From contig SVLJ01000002.1 of NCBI GenBank assembly GCA_015067995.1, positions 144,638 to 208,637 of the forward strand: DNA of 64,000 nt. Direction: 5' to 3'. Shown piece after piece: positions 15,642-23,427 of this stretch (position 1 is its first letter; every line of letters starts with the position of its first letter). The DNA is from Oscillospiraceae bacterium (lineage in GTDB: Bacteria > Bacillota > Clostridia > Oscillospirales > Oscillospiraceae). The notes under the pieces are model-generated. The model did not search any database, was not told where the DNA came from, and saw nothing but the letters and a program-made list of their open reading frames with translations. Position numbers and translations under genes: made by a program.

Positions 15642-17048
15642 ATGGAAAAACGGGTTCCGGAAAAACTGAACAGAGAAATGATCGCTGTGATCCTGACGCT
15701 GGCATGGCCCACTATGCTGGAACAGCTGCTGCAGACGGCGGTACAGTATATCGACACAGCCATGGTGGGCGCGCTGGGCACACAGGCCACGGCTGCCGTG
15801 GGTGCCACCAGTACGGTGAACTGGCTGGTGGGTATTTCTCTGCAGGGATTGAGTGTAGGGTTTCTGGCGTTCATCTCCCGCGCCTGCGGTGCAGGCGAGC
15901 CGCTGAAGGCGCGCCGCGCCTCGGGACAGGCGGTGCTGGTGGCGCTGGTGGTGGGTGTGCTGGTCATGGCGGCAACGCTGTCTCTCAGCGGCGAGATCCC
16001 GGTCTGGATGCAGGTGGATGTGGAGATCCGCGCTCTGGCATCCCGGTATTTCTTTACGCTGTATACAGCGATCCTGTTCCGTACAATGCTGATTGTTTTC
16101 GGTACGGTGCTGCGTGCGGCGGGGGATACCAGAACGCCGCTGAAGGTCAACGCAGCGGTCAATCTCATCAACGTGGTGCTGAACTTCTGCTTCATTTATC
16201 CCACCAGAACCGTGGTGTTGTTGGGCAAGGAACTCCTGATCCCGGGCATGGGATGGGGCGTTACCGGTGCGGCGGCAGCCAGCGCACTGGCATTTACGGC
16301 GGGCGGTATTGCCATTACTGTGGCTCTGTGGCGACATCCTGTGGTATCTCCCAAGGGCGTGGGCATTCGACCGGATCTCCAGATCCTGCGCCCCTGCATG
16401 AAGGTGGCGCTGCCCAATATGCTGCAGAGATTTGGTACTTCGCTGGGTTACGTGGTGTTTGCATCCCTGATCAATTCGCTGGGTGATGTTTCCACTGCGG
16501 CGCATACCATCGCCAACACGGTGGAGTCGGCGTTCTTTATCCCCGGCTACGGTATGCAGACTGCCACTGCCACCCTGATCGGCAATGCCTACGGAGCCGG
16601 AGACCGGAAGAGAATGAAGGATCTGAGCGCTATGGTCATTCCCATGGAGGCCGTTCTGATGATCCTCTCCGGCGGGTGCCTGTTTGCGGCGGCGCCTGCG
16701 CTGGTGGACATTTTTTCAGACAGTCCCGATGTGATCTCGCTGGGTACCACCGTGCTGCGGATGGTGGCGTTATCGGAACCCTTCTTCGGCATCACCATCA
16801 TTGTGGAAGGCATGATGTACGGCGTTGGCAAAACAAAACAGCCCCTTGTTTACAATGTCACTTGTATGTGGATGGTGCGGATCCTGGGTACATTCATCTG
16901 CATTCACTGGCTGGAAATGGGACTGGTATCCGCATGGGCCTGTATGATCGCCCATAATATGGTGCTGTTTGTTTTGTATATGCTGACTTATCTGCAGGGG
17001 ACGTGGAATCCCCTGCGGGAAATGGCGGAAAGGGTGGAGAAATCATGA
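15642..17048 (+). CDS. MATE family efflux transporter
   Basis: A 468-residue membrane protein with about twelve hydrophobic segments. The N-terminal AWPTMLEQLLQTAVQYIDTAMVGALGTQATAAVG is the usual MATE opening (TM1 and the first loop), and the second half repeats the pattern (VALPNMLQRFGTSL). MATE proteins export drugs or metabolites with sodium or proton influx; the substrate cannot be told. It is preceded by the HerA-like gene 22 bases away and its TGA overlaps the next ATG. Confidence 0.93.
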   Translation: MEKRVPEKLNREMIAVILTLAWPTMLEQLLQTAVQYIDTAMVGALGTQATAAVGATSTVNWLVGISLQGLSVGFLAFISRACGAGEPLKARRASGQAVLVALVVGVLVMAATLSLSGEIPVWMQVDVEIRALASRYFFTLYTAILFRTMLIVFGTVLRAAGDTRTPLKVNAAVNLINVVLNFCFIYPTRTVVLLGKELLIPGMGWGVTGAAAASALAFTAGGIAITVALWRHPVVSPKGVGIRPDLQILRPCMKVALPNMLQRFGTSLGYVVFASLINSLGDVSTAAHTIANTVESAFFIPGYGMQTATATLIGNAYGAGDRKRMKDLSAMVIPMEAVLMILSGGCLFAAAPALVDIFSDSPDVISLGTTVLRMVALSEPFFGITIIVEGMMYGVGKTKQPLVYNVTCMWMVRILGTFICIHWLEMGLVSAWACMIAHNMVLFVLYMLTYLQGTWNPLREMAERVEKS

Positions 17049-17749
17049 AGCAGCGCTATCATCTGCTGGATATGGTGCGGGGCATCTGCATCATTCTGGT
17101 GGTGTGGTATCATATCCTGTATAACCTCAGTGAGATCTTCGGCGGTGAATATGCCTTTTTCCGCTCTGGCGGGATGAACAACTTCCGGGACGGCTTTGTG
17201 GGCGTGCTGATGGTGCTGGCGGGCATTTCCTGCAGCCTGACCCGCAGCAATCTGCGGCGGGGTATTCGGACGCTGGCAGGCGGCCTGTTGATCACTGCGG
17301 TCACCGCGGCGGTCATGCCGGGACAGCTGATCACCTTCGGCATCCTGCACTTTTTCGGCTGCTGCATGCTGCTGTACGCAGCGGCGCACCGCCTGCTGGA
17401 GAAGGTGCCTGTCATGTTCGGCGCAGCGGTAAGCTTCCTGCTGTATTTCATGACCCGGAATCTGTATTCTGTCGTGACAGGCGTGCCCCGCAGCTTCCTG
17501 CTGTTTGCGCTGGGCTTCCGGACGGGACATTCCTCGGCGGATTATTATCCTATGATCCCGTGGATATTTCTGTTTCTGGCCGGCGGCTTTCTTGGCAGAC
17601 TGTTTGCCCGGGGCACGGTGCCGGATGTTTTCCAAAAAGATCCGGTTCCCGCACTGTCGTGGCTGGGGCGGCACACCATGATCATCTACCTGCTGCATCA
17701 GCCGGTGGTCTACGGTGCCATGGCGCTGTATTTTTCGCTGATTAAATAA
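17045..17749 (+). CDS. DUF1624 / heparan-alpha-glucosaminide N-acetyltransferase-like membrane protein
   Basis: A 234-residue protein with about six to seven membrane segments. RYHLLDMVRGICIILVVWYH at the N-terminus and the C-terminal LSWLGRHTMIIYLLHQPVVY are hallmarks of the DUF1624/acyltransferase-3-like fold, whose members move acyl groups across membranes. The substrate is unknown. The ATG at 17045 overlaps the MATE stop by four bases and has GGTGGAG before it; longer starts inside the MATE gene lack support. A terminator follows. Confidence 0.88.
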   Translation: MKQRYHLLDMVRGICIILVVWYHILYNLSEIFGGEYAFFRSGGMNNFRDGFVGVLMVLAGISCSLTRSNLRRGIRTLAGGLLITAVTAAVMPGQLITFGILHFFGCCMLLYAAAHRLLEKVPVMFGAAVSFLLYFMTRNLYSVVTGVPRSFLLFALGFRTGHSSADYYPMIPWIFLFLAGGFLGRLFARGTVPDVFQKDPVPALSWLGRHTMIIYLLHQPVVYGAMALYFSLIK

Positions 17750-17756
17750 ACAATGA

Positions 17757-17789
17757 GGGCTCTTCGCTTTTTCGGCGAAGAGCCCTTTT
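17757..17789 (+). terminator. Intrinsic terminator of the MATE operon
   Basis: GGGCTCTTCG at 17757-17766 pairs with CGAAGAGCCC at 17776-17785, then TTTT. Confidence 0.9.
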
Positions 17790-17797
17790 GTCATGTG

Positions 17798-17896
17798 TTA
17801 CAGTCCGTTGACGATGTTGACGGGCAGGGATGCCGCGAAGTCCGGCATATAGGCCTCGTAACGATGGCAGTCACTCGGATCGATGATGTTTTCCAT
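17798..17896 (-). CDS. Small open frame downstream of the PHP gene (32 residues)
   Basis: Starts at ATG 17896 (MENIIDPSDCHRYEAYMPDF...) and ends at TAA 17798-17800. Codon choice (GAC, TTC, CTG, CCC, AAC, ATC, GTC) is like that of real genes here, and a weak AAGG lies about eight bases before the start. It is in the same frame as the PHP gene 106 bases upstream and separated from it by TGA and TAA. It may be a true small protein, or the last piece of a longer gene that has decayed. The family is not recognised. Confidence 0.35.
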   Translation of the reverse strand: MENIIDPSDCHRYEAYMPDFAASLPVNIVNGL

Positions 17897-18001
17897 AGGC
17901 ACGCCTTACTTCTTTTTCAGCGGACAGCCGGCGTTACCAGCACTGTCAGCATGGGACGGAGACCCTCGCCGCGAAGCGGGAAGGATGGCAAATGCATGTG
18001 T

Positions 18002-18916
18002 TCATTTTCTGCAGTGGACGGAGATATATTCCGCCAGACGGGCACAGGCAGACAGTGGGATCTGATGCTCCAGTGTTTCAAAGGCGGCCTGGGCATGGTA
18101 ATCGCTGCCGGCGGAGGGCATCAGATCATATTCCTCTGCCATGGCCGCCAGTCTGTCCCGGATATGGAGGGGATAGCGGCCGTACTCCACCTCCATGGCG
18201 GCGGCGCTGCCGGCCAGAGCTTTGAACTGCCGCACCAGCCGCAGATTTTCCTCCTCCGACAGCTGGTAGTAATAGAGATGCGCCAGTACCGGTACGCCCC
18301 CTGCGGCCAGAATGGCATTCACCGTTTTTTCCAGCGAGGCATATTGCAGCGGGTTCTTCACATAGGCCAGCCGCTGGCCGAAAGCCCCCAGATAGACGTC
18401 GAAGGCCTCTTCGATGTTTTTGACATAGCCCCGCTCCACCATGGTTTTGGCCAGATGCATCCGCCCGATGTGGCGGCTGTCGGGGTTGGCGGAGCGGAGG
18501 GTATCATAGGTGCCGATGTCGATACCATAAACAGCCAGCTTTTCCAGCAGCGCGTTGATATAGGGGCGGCGGTCCGTCTGGCTGCGGCCCAGCACATCCA
18601 TCATTTGGGGATGCTGCGGGTCAAAGCAGAGGGCCACCACATGCAGCTCCACATCACGTCCGTCGGCGGTGGTGTAGAGGCAGCTGACCTCCGCGCCCCG
18701 CACCAACCGGATGGAGGGGAACTGCGCCTGCAGTTCCGGAAGGTCCGGCGGAGTGATGTTATGATCGGTCAGGGCCAGCACGCCGATACCGGCGTCTGCA
18801 GCCTGCCGCAGCAGCTCTTCGGCGGTGAGCTTGCCGTCGGAGCGTTTGGTATGGGTGTGCAGATCGATATATGGGCCTGCGGAGTTGGGCATAGGGGAAA
18901 GGGTGTGTCCCAACAT
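18002..18916 (-). CDS. PHP domain-containing metal-dependent phosphoesterase
   Basis: A 304-residue protein of the TrpH/YciV-like PHP family. The metal-binding motifs are in order: DLHTHTKRSDG (about 18-28), LALTDHN (about 48-54), GAEVS (about 73-77), then LAHLYYY and a late GSDYHA near 275-280. Relatives hydrolyse 3',5'-nucleotide bisphosphates or short 5' RNA. The ATG at 18916 has AGGAGG nine bases before it; an upstream extension has no ribosome site. It is transcribed alone. Confidence 0.9.
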   Translation of the reverse strand: MLGHTLSPMPNSAGPYIDLHTHTKRSDGKLTAEELLRQAADAGIGVLALTDHNITPPDLPELQAQFPSIRLVRGAEVSCLYTTADGRDVELHVVALCFDPQHPQMMDVLGRSQTDRRPYINALLEKLAVYGIDIGTYDTLRSANPDSRHIGRMHLAKTMVERGYVKNIEEAFDVYLGAFGQRLAYVKNPLQYASLEKTVNAILAAGGVPVLAHLYYYQLSEEENLRLVRQFKALAGSAAAMEVEYGRYPLHIRDRLAAMAEEYDLMPSAGSDYHAQAAFETLEHQIPLSACARLAEYISVHCRK

Positions 18917-19024
18917 GGGAGTACCTCCTGAGGGATGATTCGTTGCGCACAGTATAGCAGAAAGTCCGGTAATGCGCAAGAAACGGGCAGCCTTGCAATT
19001 AAGACTGCCCGTTTGGCGATGGTT

Positions 19025-20473
19025 TTATGTGTTCTCGGGAAGACGGTAGAGCCGGAAGGTGAAGGTGTATTCCTTCCCCAGAAACGTACCTGTGGAGTCC
19101 AGCCGCTCACCGGTCAACTCCGCGGTGTAGACCATATGGCAGTGATAGATGTCCTGTTCCAGCGTGCCTATCCGAAAGGCGGACAGCTCGTTGGCCCAGT
19201 TCTGAGAGCTGGCAGGCGCCCAGAGGGGAGCGTCTGCCCATGCGAAGGACATGATGGCCAGCTGGATGGCCTCCATTCCCTCACCGTCGGTATTACGGCC
19301 GTAGATGTTGAACATCTCGCGGGTATAGGCGATTTCCGTCAGGATGCCGTTCTCTTCCGAAAATGTAAACTCCAGATTCTTGTTGTTGTCCAAATCGATG
19401 ACAACCGTGCCGTAGCCGGTGTCGTATTTGCTGACAAAAGTACCGTCTGTCTGCAGGATCAGGTCGTCCGCGCCCATATACCTGGCCTGACGGTTGTAGT
19501 TCTCCACGAATTCCTCTACGGTCAGATCGCCGCGGTTAAGAGGCATCATGGGGATCAGTGCGACAAAGATAAACGTAACCGCAAAATGAGCGGCCTCCAC
19601 AGCAATGTACCGGGCGGGATGCCACCAGCGGAGATCGCTGACGACGATGGTTACATCCTCGTCCCACTCCGCGCCCTCGCCGTCGGAGACGGCTTTGTAG
19701 GACTTCCACAACCGGTAGAGATTGTAGAAGGGGATGGTGAGACCTTCGCCTTTCGCGAACACGGAGAAGGAGCGCCATACGGCTTCTTCAAAGGTCAGCA
19801 GCCGTCCGTTGATGTGTTCCAGTCGGATGCCCAGAAGCCATTTGCCCGGTGTAGTGCCCCAACGGGAGAGACACAATGCTTCCAGCGGGATCAGAATCAG
19901 CCAGCCGAGAAGTCCAAGAAGCCACTCCGGAAGACCGTTGAGATTGGCGACATTCACATGAAATACCAGTGCCAGAATCAGATAGATCACCAGCGTGACC
20001 AGCGAGAGATCCATAGCGCGGGCAAAATAGCGCCGCCACGGGCAGCGTACCGGCTCCACCCGGTCGCTTTCCGGCACGTTTGCGCGAACGCCTGACGGCA
20101 GCCGCAGCGTTTGATCGTAGGTGTTCAGATACCGCTGGGCGTCCAGCGTGGGGAAGGAGGCTCCGTCCTGCCGCATCTCTGAGCAGACACGCTCTGTGGC
20201 GTCCAGTTCCCGGCGTTCATCGCCGATGGATGCCAGCCGCCGTGCCAGCGCGTCATCCAGAGCGGTGTCTCCATCCTTCAAGGAGCGGATCGCGTCCAGC
20301 GAAAAGCCCAGCCGCCGCAGCAGCTTGATCTTCAGCAGAAGCTGCAGATCGTCTTCGCTGTAATCCCGGTAGCCGTTTTCGCGGCGCTGGGGATTCAGAA
20401 GCCCCTCCCGTTCATAAAAGCGGATGTTGGTGCGATCCAGCCCTGATTTTCGTTCCATTTCCTGTATGGTCAT
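19025..20473 (-). CDS. MerR-type regulator fused to an RDD membrane domain
   Basis: A 482-residue fusion. Residues 1-70 are a MerR winged helix (QEMERKSGLDRTNIRFYERE, then NGYRDYSEDDLQLLLKIKLL). Residues about 135-265 are an RDD domain: RYFARAMDLSLVTLVIYLIL, a second membrane segment, and SRWGTTPGKWLLGIRL with the family's conserved polar residues. A third membrane segment near 305-322 leads to about 160 residues likely outside the cell. This suits a membrane-held one-component sensor that binds DNA with its cytosolic end. Its promoter has MerR-type architecture. The signal sensed is unknown. Confidence 0.85.
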   Translation of the reverse strand: MTIQEMERKSGLDRTNIRFYEREGLLNPQRRENGYRDYSEDDLQLLLKIKLLRRLGFSLDAIRSLKDGDTALDDALARRLASIGDERRELDATERVCSEMRQDGASFPTLDAQRYLNTYDQTLRLPSGVRANVPESDRVEPVRCPWRRYFARAMDLSLVTLVIYLILALVFHVNVANLNGLPEWLLGLLGWLILIPLEALCLSRWGTTPGKWLLGIRLEHINGRLLTFEEAVWRSFSVFAKGEGLTIPFYNLYRLWKSYKAVSDGEGAEWDEDVTIVVSDLRWWHPARYIAVEAAHFAVTFIFVALIPMMPLNRGDLTVEEFVENYNRQARYMGADDLILQTDGTFVSKYDTGYGTVVIDLDNNKNLEFTFSEENGILTEIAYTREMFNIYGRNTDGEGMEAIQLAIMSFAWADAPLWAPASSQNWANELSAFRIGTLEQDIYHCHMVYTAELTGERLDSTGTFLGKEYTFTFRLYRLPENT

Positions 20474-20519
20474 GTGTAAAACTCCTTTCTTGGGGCGGTT
20501 TCCTGCTTGATTTTATGAT

Positions 20520-20550
20520 AGCATAAGGTGTGTACCTTGTGAACAGTCAA
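20520..20550 (-). promoter_or_regulatory. MerR-type promoter and operator of the MerR-RDD gene
   Basis: Read on the minus strand, TTGACT (20550-20545) and TATGCT (20525-20520) are 19 bases apart, the overlong spacing typical of MerR-activated promoters. AAGGT-GTGT-ACCTT at 20525-20538 is a perfect inverted repeat inside the spacer, where MerR proteins bind and twist DNA. Confidence 0.75.
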
Positions 20551-20562
20551 GAGTTTTTTGCT

Positions 20563-20601
20563 CAAAAAATAAAAAAGATAAAGGCCGCATAGGCGGCCTT
20601 T
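20563..20601 (-). terminator. Intrinsic terminator of the MBL hydrolase gene
   Basis: On the minus strand AAAGGCCGC, a four-base loop and GCGGCCTTT (20601-20580) are followed by a T-rich run. Confidence 0.85.
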
Positions 20602-20631
20602 GTAATGGGAGAGTACTTTATAGCGGTTCTG

Positions 20632-21294
20632 TCACAGAACAATGCTGTCTCCGGGGTTCAGAACCTCAGCGGCAAAACCGGCTTCTCTGGCGGATGCGGC
20701 GAAAGCGTGGGGGTCCTGCTGGATGGCAGGGAAGGTGTTGTAGTGCATGGGGATGGTCAGAGCGGGACGAATCATTTTCATTGCCCGCAGGGCGTCTCGG
20801 GGACCCATGGTATAGAAGTCGCCGATGGGCAGGAGGGCAACATCGATGTTTTCCTCATCCAGCAGCGCCATGTCTGCCATCAGCGCCGTGTCACCGGCGT
20901 GATAGATCTTCTTTCCGCCCATTTCGATCACAAAGCCGCAGGCAAGGCCACCGGCAACGCCGCTGCCGTGGATGGCGGGGAAAATTTTGATGCTGCCGAA
21001 AGGCATGGCCGCTGTTCCACCCAGATTTCCGCCCATGGCTTTGATACCGGCAGGACGATAGACAGCGCCTGCCAGATCCACGGTACAGAACACCTTTGCG
21101 CCGGTACGTCTGGCGATCTCCACAGAGTCGCCGATATGATCGCCGTGACCGTGGGTGACACAGATGAAGTCGGACTCTACCTCGTCGGCCTTTGCGGCAG
21201 CCAGGGGATTGCCGGAGAGATGGGGATCGATGAGCACCTTATGCGTGCCGTCATCCAGCAGGAAACAGGCGTGTCCCAGGAAAGTCAGTTTCAT
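20632..21294 (-). CDS. UPF0173 metal-dependent hydrolase (metallo-beta-lactamase fold)
   Basis: A 220-residue MBL-fold protein of the UPF0173/YtkL group. Metal ligands are visible: H8 in FLGHACF, THGHGDHIGD (about 48-57) as the HxHxDH motif, H107 (AIHGSG), D132 in HAGDTALM, and H192 (PMHYNT). It matches the family length and lacks a signal peptide, so it is cytosolic. Substrate is unknown in the family. AAAGGAG lies about nine bases before the ATG at 21294. The longer frame from 21405 is not supported by a ribosome site. Confidence 0.92.
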   Translation of the reverse strand: MKLTFLGHACFLLDDGTHKVLIDPHLSGNPLAAAKADEVESDFICVTHGHGDHIGDSVEIARRTGAKVFCTVDLAGAVYRPAGIKAMGGNLGGTAAMPFGSIKIFPAIHGSGVAGGLACGFVIEMGGKKIYHAGDTALMADMALLDEENIDVALLPIGDFYTMGPRDALRAMKMIRPALTIPMHYNTFPAIQQDPHAFAASAREAGFAAEVLNPGDSIVL

Positions 21295-21398
21295 GTCGAT
21301 GGCTCCTTTCAATTTTCGGAAAGCGTTTGTTTTGATGATCCGATTATACCATTTGCCGCAGTGGGTGTAAATCCCGGAAACAGGCAGAGATTTTCTTC

Positions 21399-21427
21399 TT
21401 TGCATTCTGCGCGGTTCGTGGTATGCT
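21399..21427 (+). promoter_or_regulatory. Promoter of the XRE-HD gene
   Basis: TTTGCA at 21399-21404 and TATGCT at 21422-21427 have a 17-base spacer. Confidence 0.6.
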
Positions 21428-21453
21428 AAGCGGGAAGAAAAGAGGTGGTGAGC

Positions 21454-22296
21454 ATGGGTTACATGGAAATGAGAGTGCGGATTGCCGCGCGGCGCAGAGA
21501 GCTTGGCTTGACGCAGGCGCAGCTGGCGGCACAGCTGAAGCTTACCCCTCAGTCGGTGAGCGCGTGGGAACGTGGAAAGACCGTACCGGAGGCGGAGCGG
21601 CTGGAGGAACTGGCAGCTGCACTGCAGATCTCTGTATCGTCGCTGCTGGAAGGGACGGTTCCCATGCCCTCTGCGGATGATGCAGGACGTATGGACGATG
21701 TGGAGCGTATGCGCGCAAAGATCGAAGCTTTCGCCGTGAAAAACGGACTGGAGCAGACCCGCAGAGCGTTATCCTGCGCCATAGAACAGCACAGCGGACA
21801 GTATCGGAAAGGGATCGGGGAAGTGCCGTATGTGGTGCATCCTATGGATATGGTTTGCCATGCCATTGCGCTGGGCATTCAAGAGGATGCCGTGCTGGCT
21901 GCGGCACTGCTCCACGATGTCTGTGAGGACTGCGGCGCTGCTCCGGAGACGCTGCCGGTGGGGAAACAGATACAGGATACTGTAAGGTTGGTTACCTTTA
22001 CACAATATGCGGAAGAAGGATGGGAGGCGGCAAAGGAACGTTACTATGCCGCCATCCGCACCAGCCGGGAGGCTATGCTGGTGAAGCTGCTGGATCGCTG
22101 CAACAATGTTTCCGCCATGGCAGATGCCTTCGCCAGAGAAAAGCTGCGCAGCTATATTGAGGAGACCCGCAGATATGTTCTGCCGCTGGCACAGTTGCTG
22201 CGGCAGCAGGATGCGGGACTGGAGAGTGCGTTGTATCTTTTGGAATACCACATCAGCAGTGTGATTTTTTCCGTGGAGGCCATGCTGGGCAGATGA
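21454..22296 (+). CDS. XRE-family DNA-binding domain fused to a (p)ppGpp hydrolase-type HD domain
   Basis: A 280-residue fusion. Residues about 6-62 are an XRE helix-turn-helix (LGLTQAQLAAQLKLTPQSVS). Residues about 95-250 match the Rel/SpoT/MESH1 hydrolase: RKGIGEVPYVVHP, then LLHDVCED (HD plus the ED pair), then VKLLDRCNNVS, corresponding to Rel's LADRLHN. All metal and catalytic residues of the pyrophosphohydrolase seem present, and no synthetase domain is attached. The simplest inference is a regulator that binds or removes the alarmone. AGAGGTGG precedes the ATG at 21454; nearby GTG and ATG codons are alternatives. Confidence 0.88.
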   Translation: MGYMEMRVRIAARRRELGLTQAQLAAQLKLTPQSVSAWERGKTVPEAERLEELAAALQISVSSLLEGTVPMPSADDAGRMDDVERMRAKIEAFAVKNGLEQTRRALSCAIEQHSGQYRKGIGEVPYVVHPMDMVCHAIALGIQEDAVLAAALLHDVCEDCGAAPETLPVGKQIQDTVRLVTFTQYAEEGWEAAKERYYAAIRTSREAMLVKLLDRCNNVSAMADAFAREKLRSYIEETRRYVLPLAQLLRQQDAGLESALYLLEYHISSVIFSVEAMLGR

Positions 22297-22303
22297 AACA
22301 GGA

Positions 22304-22343
22304 AACCCGGGACATCCTTGTGGGATATCCCGGGTTGCTTTTT
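22304..22343 (+). terminator. Intrinsic terminator of the XRE-HD gene
   Basis: AACCCGGGA at 22304-22312 pairs with TCCCGGGTT at 22328-22336, with further pairing inside, then TTTTT. Confidence 0.87.
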
Positions 22344-22351
22344 GCTTTTGA

Positions 22352-23275
22352 TTACTGCTGAACGGAAGTACCGGTGGTGCCGGCGATGCCTTCGCGGGCC
22401 TTTTCCAGCAGGGTGATGAGTGCCATCCGACCGGGAGCGGATTCCGCAAACTGCACGGCGGCGCGTACCTTGGGCAGCATGGAGCCGGGAGCGAAGTGCC
22501 CCTCAGCCTCGTACTGGCGAGCCTCTGCGGGAGTCAGGCGATCCAGCCACTTCTGATCGGGCTTGCCGAAGTTGATGGCGACCTTTTCCACTGCGGTGAG
22601 GATAATGAGGGCATCGGCGTTGAGGGTTTCTGCCAGCAGCTCGGAGGCGAAGTCCTTGTCGATGACTGCGTCGGCAGCCAGCAGACGGCCATCCTCGGAA
22701 GCGTAGACGGGAATGCCGCCGCCGCCGCAGGCGATGGGCACGCAGCCGCCGCTCAGCAGTGCGCGGACGGTGTCGATCTCAACGATGGCCATGGGCTTGG
22801 GAGAAGCCACGCAGCGGCGCCAGCCTCTGCCGGCGTCCTCCATAACGTTAACACCGGTCTTCTGCAGTTCCAGGGCCTGCTCTTCGGTCATAAAGGAGCC
22901 GATGGGCTTGGTGGGCTTCTGGAAGGCGGGGTCCTGCAGATCCACCTGCACCTGTGTCAGAACGGTGGCCACCGGCTTGCTGATGCCGCGGTCCTGCAGC
23001 TCGGCGCTCAGTGCGTTCTGCAGGTCGAAGCCGATATATCCCTGACTCATGGCGGTGCAGGTGGCCAGAGGAATGTAGGGCTTATTGGGGTCTGCGTTCA
23101 TAGCCAGATTGATCATTCCCACCTGAGGACCGTTGCCGTGGGCTACGATCACCTCGTGGCCGTCCTGAATCAGATCTGCAATGGCCTTTGCGGTTTCCCG
23201 CACGGCGGTTTTCTGCTCGTTCAGCGTGTTTCCCAGTGCGTTGCCGCCCAGTGCAATGACAATGCGTTTGCCCAT
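22352..23275 (-). CDS. arcC: Carbamate kinase
   Basis: A 307-residue carbamate kinase, which makes ATP and carbamate from carbamoyl phosphate and ADP in arginine, agmatine or purine/allantoin breakdown. Typical segments: VIALGGNAL at the N-terminus, VAHGNGPQVG (about 44-53), PIACGGGGIPVY (about 208-219) and VIDKDFASELLA. Length is normal. AAAAGGAG lies before the ATG at 23275. No arginine deiminase or carbamoyltransferase gene is nearby, so which pathway supplies it is not shown here. Confidence 0.96.
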   Translation of the reverse strand: MGKRIVIALGGNALGNTLNEQKTAVRETAKAIADLIQDGHEVIVAHGNGPQVGMINLAMNADPNKPYIPLATCTAMSQGYIGFDLQNALSAELQDRGISKPVATVLTQVQVDLQDPAFQKPTKPIGSFMTEEQALELQKTGVNVMEDAGRGWRRCVASPKPMAIVEIDTVRALLSGGCVPIACGGGGIPVYASEDGRLLAADAVIDKDFASELLAETLNADALIILTAVEKVAINFGKPDQKWLDRLTPAEARQYEAEGHFAPGSMLPKVRAAVQFAESAPGRMALITLLEKAREGIAGTTGTSVQQ

Positions 23276-23392
23276 AATTGATTACTCCTTTTATTGAAAT
23301 ATTAAAAATATCACCTTAATGAGTGGTATTGTTGGTAATAATGCAGAGAATATTCCGGAAGTTCTGCTGCTTCGGACTGCCTGTCTCTGCGC

Positions 23393-23421
23393 TTGCAAAA
23401 ATGAGATTGTCCCTTTATAAT
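23393..23421 (+). promoter_or_regulatory. Promoter ending at the start codon of the next gene
   Basis: TTGCAA at 23393-23398 and a perfect TATAAT at 23416-23421 have a 17-base spacer. The expected RNA start, about 7 bases after the -10, falls on the ATG at 23428. Confidence 0.65.
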
Positions 23422-23427
23422 GGAATC

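Noticed and set aside
14033..16195. Open frame of 720 codons on the minus strand
   Set aside because: It lies antisense to the HerA-like and MATE genes, whose domains are clear; the translation is rich in His, Gln, Arg and Cys in the manner of a shadow frame.
17798..18004. TGA of the PHP gene as selenocysteine or read-through
   Set aside because: No selenoprotein family match, no structure seen after TGA, and a TAA follows in the same frame.
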